A DNA stretch of 64,000 nt from Ptychodera flava (lineage: Eukaryota > Hemichordata > Enteropneusta > Ptychoderidae). Every line of letters starts with the position of its first letter. Position 1 is the first letter of the stretch. Made by a program: the position numbers and the translations under genes. Positions 54,520 through 64,000 of this stretch are shown here, one piece after another. The notes below the pieces were generated by a model. The model was given only the letters and a program-made list of their open reading frames with translations. It was not told where the DNA came from and did no database searches. The stretch is from positions 45,726,842-45,790,841 of the forward strand of contig NC_091934.1 of assembly GCF_041260155.1 (NCBI RefSeq). The letters are read 5' to 3'.

Positions 54520-56025
54520 AATTGTGTGAAAGAGTGTGACAAGGCAGTGACCCAATGTGTAATATCAAAGTGAAAGAGTGTGACAAGGCAGTGACCCAGT
54601 GTGTGATATCAAAGTGAAATAGTGTGACACGGCAGTGACCCAGTGTGTGATATCAAAGTGAAATAGTGTGACAAGGCAGTGACCCAGTGTGTGATATCAA
54701 AGTGAAACAGTGTGACAAGGCAGTGACCCAGTGTGATATTTAGATATTATTCCCTAATATTTTTCTTCGTTCAGCGAAGGAAAATACGAGTGACGTAATG
54801 ACCGTGTTACCATGAGTCGAAGACGAGTGGTGACACGGTCATTACGTCACGAGTATTTTCCGAGCTGAACGAAGAAAAATATTAGGGAATAATATACTTA
54901 TCACATGCACAAGCCAAGAATTCGTTATTTTTTGCAAAATAAAATAAGTTTTCCATGACGATTCCGCGTTTAAACTTTTGAACTACTTTTGAATAAATAT
55001 CAGTACGCCGTGCACAAGTTGTCAATCATTTCCAGTCGTCCGTCGTGTGCGTTAGCGCTCACGTTCGTTCGTGTGTGGAGCAAATGACAGCTCTCGGTCT
55101 ACAAGTAGGCTACCTTCCGCAAAGTTATACTCTATTTCAAAGATAGCATAGTCCTAGAAATTTATCACAGACGAAGATACGCTATTTTTCGGGAACAAAT
55201 ATCGACTGAATCTCGACGGCGCGAACACTGTAAACGTCGCGCCTGGCCTGACCCTGTTTGCGATGCGTACGTACGGAACCCACGGTATACGCGACCAGCT
55301 TCGAGTTCGTTGTTTCCGCAAATAATTCACGTAATTCCTTCGGAATATATAGGCGGTACACTCTTGTGTTTACATCGTTCGGATAAGTAATGTAGTCTGT
55401 GAAAATATCGATTTCATTACATGACTTTTGATCGTGGGAGAAACATCGGCCGCCATGTTGTTTGTTTACATATTTACGAGCACACCGAAGATCGACAAAA
55501 AAAAGGTCCGACGCACCAAAATTGATGACATAGACGCGGGTTGTCGTGACATAGAACGACCAGAGAATAAATCCCGTATTTTTTGTTCGGAGACGACAAA
55601 CTTGGCTTGTGCATGTGATAACATTATATACTATACTATTGACAAGGCAGTGAGTCACCCGATGTGTGATATCAAAGTGAAATAGTGTGACAAGGCAGTG
55701 ACCCAGTGTGTGATATCAAAGTGAAATAGTGTGACAAGGCAGTGACCCAGTGTGTGATATCAAAGTCAAATAGTGTGACCATGCAGTGACCCAGTATATG
55801 TTATTAGTGGAAGAGTGTGACAAGGCAGTGACCCAGTGTGTGATATCAAAGTGAAATAGTGTGACAAGGCAGTGACCCAGTGTGTGATATCAAAGTGAAA
55901 TAGTGTGACAAGGCAGTGACCCAGTGTGTGATATCAAAGTGAAATAGTGTGACAAGGCAGTGACCCAGTGTGTGATATCAAAGTGAAATAGTGTGACAAG
56001 GCAGTGACCCAGTGTGTGATATCAT
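54520..56025 (+). repeat. 44-bp minisatellite, about 5 + 9 copies, split by an inserted element
   Basis: The unit AGTGAAATAGTGTGACAAGG then CAGTGACCCAGTGTGTGATATCAA is repeated at 54520-54738 and again at about 55640-56025. The 881-bp element at 54741-55621 interrupts the array. The right half contains one diverged unit (ATATGTTATTAGTGGAAGAG) at about 55795. Confidence 0.9.
54741..55621 (-). mobile_element. Copy 2 of the TISU-bearing element, about 0.88 kb
   Basis: Inner 21-bp TIRs (TATCACATGCACAAGCCAAG, 54899-54918; its complement at 55601-55620) bound 724 bp. A 146-bp palindrome with arms ATTCCCTAATATTTTTCTTC and a GTGACGTAATGACCGTG core is attached on the left (about 54745-54890). On the minus strand are CAACATGGCGGC (TISU consensus, near 55455), an acceptor-like ATATTTTCACAG, and a frame reading NTRVYRLYIPKELRELFAET to RRDVYSVRAVEIQSIFVPEK and stop. 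The frame looks like an exon, but I do not recognise it. The other copy is 17151-17905. Confidence 0.75.
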
Positions 56026-56030
56026 ATATA

Positions 56031-59000
56031 CTATACTATTATTACAGTAACCTGTAATATATGAATTGACACGTTCAGTTTGGTTGCATTTTCATATGAA
56101 CTTGTACATGGTTTTTAGTTTCCACGGACAAAGTCAAGGGGGACTTGTAGATTAGGTGGTGTTTGTGCATCCTTGTGTAATCGGTCCGAGTTTTTGTTCA
56201 CACAAATTTCTAAGAGATGCAATCAGCAAGTTCATTCGTACTTGGTAGAAGGATTATACCCTATGTCATACATATGCATGTTGATTTTTTTTTTTTTGTG
56301 ATACGATCCAACATGACCATCATTTCTGTCAAATTCATAACCAAGTTCTGACTATGTCATTGACAATGACTTGTTATCTGCAAGTTCATCAAAGACGGGC
56401 ACACTTTACTAAACTTTACTAAATTTGTGAACTGTAACCCCATGGTAGAAGAAGTTGAAACCTTTCACCAAAATTGCTTGGCCCAAACCTATTGATATCT
56501 TTTGTGAATTTGGACCTGTTTACAAGGAAGGGAGACAGGTTAAGTTGGAAATGTAGTGTTTTGCGTAGAGTTTGAAAAAGGTAGTTTAAAGACAAGACAT
56601 CTTGAGTGAAAATGAAAGTTAAAGAGCAATACTTGATTTATGTGATTTTGAATTTTATTATAACACAATACATGATGTGAAAGTTTCCTTTCTATGTAGT
56701 GTTCATAATATACGTATATAGGTATATAAGATGAGTTTATTTAGTGGTCCTGGTGTTTGATTTGTTAACTTGTCATGAAAAAAATGGCAATTTTAGGTAC
56801 ATTACTCTTACACATGATCCAGATTTGTCTGATGATTGATGAATGTAAAGATTATCTATGCAGACATGAAGGAACAGACAAATCTGGGTCATGTGTGAGT
56901 TATGACCTAAAATGTAAGATATAGATTTAAGGAAATCTGAGTAATTACACAAATGAAATATTTGCATGCTCAGAGCATCATCACAGTAAAAGTATAACAT
57001 ACAGTGCTTTTGGTTTCATCCATGTTTAAAATAGCCACAGGATTTATGCAATACATGAATGGGTGATGACAGGATTAAGATTTTGTATCAGGTCTATTAA
57101 TAGTGCCAACTTCATTCAGTTGTAAACAGCCATGGAAATCCCCCGTTTCATGCTTTGTGTGTGGTTTATGCAAATGAGTCACAGGTTTAATGGCACTTTG
57201 ATAAAGTAAATGTATTTCAAAACGGGAAGTCCCAAACATGATTGTTTGGTCATAAAACAGATCAAAAGAGAAATTTACATATCTGAGAGTAGAAACTTTT
57301 GGAAAAGATATTGAAAATAATGGTGAATGGCAGGATATCCATGCTTGACTAAATTCTTTGCAATGGAATGTATCCGATTTGGAATTTTTTATGTTTCCAG
57401 ATGATTTCTATTATCAATCTACGAGAGATAAAAATTGACAATTTTGATTTCGACATATTTATTCCTTTTACTTTAAATCTTTTTTTTTAACAACATGAAA
57501 ATGTGTTGATGGAATCAGCTGGCTTAGTAGAAGAATTGGCTCCCTGCCAAGTGTTTTTCTCAGAAAGACCAATGATTTGCTTGTCATATTTCACTAACAC
57601 TTGGCATCTCAGAAGCTGACACTGCCCACCTTGAACCACAGCAACGTAACCTTGCCTTGAATAAAAGAAAAAGGTTCAATGTCACCGTGACATTGAACCT
57701 CGCTGTGATGTTGCACTGCATATGTGACCTTTTAGGGTAATTATCGGCATGGGATACTTAAATTATCAGCATGGGATACTTAAATTATCAGCATGGGATA
57801 TTTAAATTAGCTCTTCTAGAATGACATAACCCCATCCTTGGCAGTCATCTAAAGAAACGTTTATAGACATACATATGCTCAATATATATTTGTGCATTAA
57901 TTTTGCTGGTTGTAAATTTTTAGCAAATGAGAATTACAAGCTGTTCATCATGACCTATTTAGGTTTAAATACATATGAAGTTGTTTACAAATACATTATC
58001 ACTTTGTACCAGTACATCAATGTTGTTCTGTAAACAAACACTGTGGTGAACAATGTCATTGCTTAGCAATGGATGGTAAGACAGTGGACTGGAATTTAAT
58101 TTTGTCAATAATGTCAGACATTAAAGTAACACATACAATGTATGTGTTCTAGCTGAACACTAGACATTTCAACATGATTTTATTAGTACCAGTAAAACAG
58201 GCAGTTGTGTTTTAAAAACAGAACCAAAATACAAGAAAATGCATTGAAAGTTATACCATGGCAAATGAAGCTATAATTGACACTTTTATGTTTTTTGCTG
58301 ACTTGACTATGAAACAAGGATTTGTAGGGATAAACCATTAGAACTTGGTAGGACCTTGACAAAGATGGAAGAAAACTGATTAGCAAAATGTTGCAGATTT
58401 TGTAGCCTTGTTAGTTTTGTTTCAAAAAAATATGAATCTGTTTGGCCAAAAAGTGGAAGTTTTGGAAAAAAATGCGTACATGTTGTAGAAAATTCAAAGC
58501 ACAATTTAGAATCCAATAATCATCAAATGGTTTAATGCTTGGATGCAAAAAAAATATTGCATGTCAGAGTTATGAGATTCCCTTTCCCGGCAAGTCATCC
58601 CATAGTTCATTGACCCTGCCATCCAAGTCACAATAACGTTGTAGGAGAGTTACAGCGGACAAAGTCACTATATTGCTGTACTACATAGTACAATTTATTT
58701 TGCAAATACTTTGGTGTGAAATAAGGTAACATATCCATCTAAAACCTCAAAACCATGTTATTAGAAATCAATCCATACTTGTTTACTTTGCTATCATGAC
58801 TTACAAGATGATATTCAATATTACTAAGTCTCGGTATGTCAGTGACAATCTGTCCAGGCATGTCAAATTATCCAGGCATCTGTCAGAGTCAGACAAATGA
58901 CATGTTGTACTGGCAGACTGCTTTCTGAAACAGGGAAAATACAAGTCACTAAAAAGAATTTTCGAAGGTGGAAAATAAACAGGAACTTAAATTCGCATGA

Positions 59001-59470
59001 AGCAGAAAGCAGAGGTAGCAAAGCTAGCCAAGTTTTTTCAGGCGTCAGTACATGTTGCAGTGGTTCACTTGTCCCTTTGTATCCATAGTTCCCCTCTGGT
59101 ATGACAAAGCAAAAATACAAAGGAACAGCAGAATTGCTATGGTTCACAAGGTATCTGTCTGTGTGTCCAAACCATTGCAAAAACTCACTAAAAATGTAAA
59201 AGCAATAATTTTGACACAGTATTTTAATATTTTAGAATGGTAGCGCTCTTATTTTGTTTCAAAATAATTGTGCAAAGTCTGTAATGTTGGATACAAAAAT
59301 GTAGTGATTGTTTGTAGAAGATGCAGGAAAGACTTGTTTATGGAAGATGCTTCAAAAGTTGACCCTTTTGTCTAATCATTGGTGAATTTCTCATCACTTT
59401 TTCAGCCATCATGAAAAGTCTGAGGAAACTCTTTGAAATTTTGCTGAGTGTCAGCAATTTCCTGGTCCAA
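56031..59470. other. Probable CTDNEP1 intron 1, middle part
   Basis: Contains a family B copy at 56455-56545, a hairpin with about 40-bp arms at 56790-56913 (GATCCAGATTTGTCTG facing CAGACAAATCTGGGTC), a perfect 14-bp-arm hairpin with a 1-base loop at 57672-57700 (AGGTTCAATGTCAC), and a 22-bp triplicate (ATCAGCATGGGATACTTAAA unit) at about 57744-57808. No exon recognised. Confidence 0.45.
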
Positions 59471-59473
59471 CAG

Positions 59474-60240
59474 CAGGGCTCGGAATTAGCGGTAGTCTTG
59501 CATCCACAGACCAACAACTTTTCCATTGGGTACCAAAATCCATGAAATGGTAGCCAACACGGACAACCAAAGCCTGGGACATTAAATTCAGTCAGAACTT
59601 TGTGTGCAATGTCCATCACTTTGGGATGAGCTGAATGCAGTCAAACCTAGCTAAAGGCCAGACTATGACTTTGTAATGCAAATTACAATGACCACAGTGC
59701 AGTGGAATTTTGCAACAAAGTTTCAATATCTGAACTGATTTACTTGGTTGACATGCACAGGAAATGATGGCCAATGAAAATGCATTTTCACTACATTTAG
59801 ATCATAATGTATCAATTACAGTTACACTGAAATTATTGTCTCCTCCCCTGCACAGAAAGCCCATGTTCTATTTTAACCCTGCTGTGCTACAGTGCAGTGT
59901 ATGTCTCAGGGGCTGAGAGAAAGTCATTGTCATGGCGACTGTCAACATTTGCATACAACTCTGAGTATGAAACAGGTTGTCAATAGGTCACCAAACTTTG
60001 GAGTGTCACTGCTGTCCAATTCATACTATTGGCTTCCTCTGGGTATTAATAAAGGTGTGCAAGTCACATCAAATGAATAGAAAATTCACTTCATTGGCAG
60101 AATCTTGAAAAATAGGTCTTTTCTTGCCTGGTTATAAAGGGAAAAATATCCCTAAGCTACAAAATGCGTGGGCTACCAGCCATTGTCACTGGGCTACCAA
60201 CTTCAGAAAATGGTAGCCCAAGTGAACTACCAGGGAAAAA
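59474..60240. mobile_element. Possible decayed hAT-like element
   Basis: CAGGGCTCGGAATTAGCGGT at 59474 looks like a hAT left tip and subterminal region. Downstream, repeated GGTAGCC/GGCTACC motifs (59551, 60170-60215) resemble hAT subterminal repeats. I could not find the matching right tip or a TSD, so the end is only approximate. Confidence 0.3.
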
Positions 60241-62256
60241 AGTTAATCAGCAATGTGAATCCCAGAATGATAAGACAAATTGTGTGTTGTGCAGAAAATT
60301 TATGTTGTTATTCTTATTCCTAAAGTATAGAATGTTACACTGTAAAGTATGGGTAAAATATTTTTAATATTGAAATTAAATGTGAAACCAAAAGGACAGA
60401 GCTCAAATACTAAAAGACACTTGTCTCCCAAGGAATGACATTTCTTGATTTTAGAATCAAAATTTGAATTTAAGGTTAATAACAACCTGATATTTTCTCT
60501 TTTCTGACAAATGATGTAGTCAGATAAATTTAGAAATTACAAAATTTCAAAGAGTGGATAATATCATATCAAAATTCTTTTAAAATGTGTGACATACAAT
60601 ATCATTGATTTTGTGTGGACTAGCAGCCATGCAATAGCAATACCCGTATAGAAGGATAATATTATACATTTTAAAAATAGTGACAAGTCACACCCAAATG
60701 GCAACAGATTTTCTTTGGAAGAATACCGAATACATAAAACAACAAATAGTATGTTCTGACAGTCTTCCTGCAGACAGTAGACATTTATGTTTTCTCTTCA
60801 GAAAATGACAAAACACTTAGAATATTTCCGAAACATTCCTTCATAAATGATTGTGAAATTAGAGGACTTGCGATAATATCTGTTCATTGGCAGTCTACTG
60901 CCACAATTAGCAGATATTTTATTCAGCAGGACAAGTACCCTGGACTCTCTTTTAATTATTAGCTATCAGGATTCACAGCCCCTTGGCTTTATCTAGATAA
61001 GCTAATATAATACTGGCAAAAAATGCCCTGTAACCAACAAAGACTACATTTGTTCTAGGAATGGTCCATGTAAAACAAAAGTGTAGGTCTTTGATAAACA
61101 CATTCATACTGCAGAAAATGAAGTAGTGTACCTTTAGAGTGATTGTGATTGGAAGGATGTTTCTGAATATCAACAAACATATCTCTCTAGAGAATAGAAC
61201 TGATCACAATCCTAGGTTTGTTACTGAATACAGCATTTGGCACACAACATCTGCTGTCCACAGAAATTCTTACAAATTTTGTCTTTGTTAATGTCTTTTT
61301 ATCACTTTAGCTTTTGTACCAAATCCTTTCATATTTGATTATTATACATGTAGTTTACTTTTAATCATAACATAGGTTGTAACAAACTAGAAATTAAATC
61401 ATTCCTGTAACGTTACCTAATTTCTTAAGTCTTTTCAAAATCTTCTTACAGATATGTGTTTTTGCATACAAGATTATTAGTGAAGGAGCTGATAAATTGA
61501 ATTTTGGACTTCAAGTATTCATTGGAAATTCATGTGTGCTAATACAGTGTACCAGCATATTGAAGTATTTCTTTTCAGTGTCATAAATATTGACCTGGTG
61601 TGTACACAAAGTATCTACAATGGAAAATTCTTTTGATGAGATTTCCAAATATTTATTTAAATTGAAAAACTGAGGGTCTCGATGACTCATTATGGTGGTT
61701 TACTTAGTCATCTTAAAAAGACACATTGTATAATGTAATAAATTCTATGTCACAGATTGGGGTCAAAGTAAAAGATGGATGTTGGCATACATGTAGGTCA
61801 GAAAATATCCACTGTTCATACAAAGAAAACAGTGAGTGTATCAGCTTGTGTTAGGGTAGTATTGTCAGGATGTATAGGCCTGTTCTGTTTTTTTTATTTG
61901 TGATTTCCAAAATTTGTGAGATACACTGACCATTGTGGTGTAAAGGGAACATTAGCCTGTTTGAAATCATTGTATTCAAAGCTGGAATAATAACCATTGT
62001 ACATTTAAAAGGACTAGAGCCATCACACATAAGATACCTCACGGAGTGAGGGCATCTACATGTATACAATTGCAAAGTAGGTCATCTGGGTTAGTGGAAA
62101 TCTAGGGCAAACATTCACTGTCTCAGGGTTCGTCAGTCAACGTGTTTTGCTGTGGTTCTTCAAATTCCTATTTTCTCTATTTAATGATTTATAAGCCCAT
62201 CAGAGCAGTTTTCTGAGAGAGACTGTGAAGAGGAATTCAGTGTGACAGACAGAATG
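60241..62256. other. Probable CTDNEP1 intron 1, right part
   Basis: AT-rich; no gene, RNA or clear repeat recognised. Confidence 0.4.
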
Positions 62257-62499
62257 TTAACACTTTGAGTGCTGTAACTTTTCCCACCAAAATTTTGGTG
62301 CAAAATTTTGCTAATTTTATGAATTTTTCTGTAATTCTGTTCATAATTTTGGACCAAATGAACAGCTCTTTGCATAGGCTACAATATTTGATCAACATTT
62401 TGAAAAAAAAATGTGAAATAATGTTTGGACCTAAAAAAAATTGTCTGGGTTATATTTTATAAAGGCAGCGGAAATTGACTTTGGCACCCAAAGGGTTAA
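62257..62499. mobile_element. Family A TTAA MITE, intact ends, 243 bp
   Basis: It runs from TTAACACTTTGAGTGCTGTA to GGCACCCAAAGGGTTAA with TTAA at both sides. It is in the opposite orientation to the 20738 copy and more diverged inside. Confidence 0.8.
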
Positions 62500-64000
62500 A
62501 GAGCCACAGCCCATGGCATTGATATTGTTTTTGTGTACCATTTGTACACACTCTGAAGGCATAGTCATAGGTTGGGGTACACATGTATTCCATGCCAAAT
62601 TTTGTTGCCTTTGCACTGATGACATGTAATGCTCACATGACCTCTTATGACCTCTAAAGATTGAAAAGTTGTTGGGTACAGCTGGTGAGAGCCGTCACAT
62701 GATGCCACCTAATGTCAAAGGTCACGTGATGAACTATGCATGCTTTATTCTCAAGTGAAACATTGCCTTAAATTCAGTTGCTGATTGTAGGATGTGCACT
62801 TGGGTATCAGCCTGATACAACTTTCAAGTAACGGTACCAAAGTATTGCTGAAAGTGTGACAGAATGTCAAAAATTTCCACAACAATTTAACCTGTTCACC
62901 ACAAATTTCCTGTAAACAAGTCGACAATCACCATTGATAACTATGGGTTATGCAAGGCTGTGCAGCAAAAATCAATGTTTTGAATCACTATGGTCATATT
63001 GCATTATGTGTGTAGATGAGTTCACATAATTAATGTACATACACTGTGTAATTACTGTTTAAAAAATAATTATCCAAGAGATATAAATCTGTAACAAACA
63101 CTGCCATGAAATGTATTGAAAGCTGAAATCAAGTTCAAACTGGAAGTTTTGATGATAATAAATTCAGGAACTACGTGTAACATTTCCATTTAATATGCAG
63201 AGGTTTCATTAATTTTGTAATACACACATCAAGCTGACATAATTGAAATCGTTTGAGTAATAAAAGTGTACTTGAAAATGAACTCTTGATAAATATGCTA
63301 TGTATGTGATATTGATACCAGTGTTCATGTGACCTTTTTTCATCAGTGTAAATACATGACATTAATCTTCAGATGATTATTATAGGGTTATGACTCAGAT
63401 GGTGAAAGAGACACCAAGTGTACATGGTGTTTGACATTGATGTTCATGTGATGTGCATGGTGTGCATTGACAAATTGTGATTGATACTGATGTTATGTGA
63501 CATTGATGTTGATGTATCTGATATCCGATAACTCAATATCGTCAGAATTAATGTGTGATTTTTGCGCACTATAGGACAGTAGACATAGAAAGTTATGGTT
63601 AATGATATGAGAATGTTAGGTGTATGGTTTAATTACTGTAAATAAACTGGAACATAGATAAAGAAAAATCTGTGATTCAAATGGTTTTAAAAATAAAAGT
63701 TACCTACCACAGGAAGGGCCTCATCCGAGCTAACCAGTCCATAAAAAACTGCATCGAGGCAGATAGTTTTACCGTATATTATATACACTTGATTGCCCCA
63801 AATTCAACTTCACAAAATTTTTTTAATTTCTTATTTTGTGGTGAAAAATTTTGGACAGGAAATCAGAATTTCAATGGTAGCACTTGTTGTTTCAAATATC
63901 TAGAATTACCAAATCTGCATTGACTAAATATTTTGCAGTTTGTGCTGACTTTATTCATTCTTTTTTGTAAACTTGCTCGATTCTGTCAAATAGGGCTTGA
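62500..64000. other. Right end of the window
   Basis: A family B copy lies at about 62887-62960 (TTAACCTGTTCACCACAAAT). A loose GACATTGATGTT/GTGATGTGCATGG repeat patch lies at 63420-63515. No exon recognised, including no CTDNEP1 exon 2. Confidence 0.4.

Overview
The window is AT-rich, intron-rich animal DNA: GT-AG introns from about 230 bp to more than 11 kb, protein orthologues close to vertebrate ones, and a very heavy load of small non-coding DNA transposons and minisatellites. I read it as a marine invertebrate, plausibly a deuterostome such as a hemichordate, echinoderm or amphioxus. The sequence alone does not fix the phylum. I see no bacterial-type genes, no CRISPR array and no retroviral or Polinton-type coding remains.

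Four genes are well supported and were rebuilt exon by exon, with every splice phase agreeing. (1) PDE6D (+), five coding exons between 1804 and 19092, 148 aa, complete. (2) NDUFB5 (-), six exons between 30102 and 27111, 180 aa, complete, with a perfect TISU/YY1-type initiator over its ATG. (3) An unnamed ankyrin-repeat plus C2-domain protein (-), five coding exons between 45984 and 39466, 928 aa. (4) The first coding exon of CTDNEP1 (Dullard) (+) at 52207-52305; the rest of that gene appears to lie beyond the right edge. An unrecognised terminal exon of a (+) gene entering from the left ends at 637, and a weak two-exon mini-ORF lies at 32109-32292.

Layout: 1-640 tail of the unknown gene; 640-1803 CpG-richer promoter zone; 1804-19092 PDE6D with introns full of transposons and minisatellites; 19093-27110 convergent intergenic DNA; 27111-30102 NDUFB5; 30103-39465 repeats, including a 3.1-kb terminal-inverted-repeat (TIR) element with a hAT and a palindromic MITE inside it; 39466-46047 the ankyrin/C2 gene; 46048-52206 divergent intergenic DNA with a foldback element; 52207 to the end, CTDNEP1 exon 1 and what is probably its very long first intron.

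The genes do not form a pathway in an operon sense. PDE6D is a prenyl-lipid chaperone, NDUFB5 a complex I subunit and CTDNEP1 a nuclear-envelope/ER phosphatase. The striking content is the non-genic layer: at least four families of short elements ending in TTAA, three-deep nesting, a tandem array made from a PDE6D exon end and its splice donor, and a two-copy element that carries its own TISU-type ATG and a piece of open reading frame.
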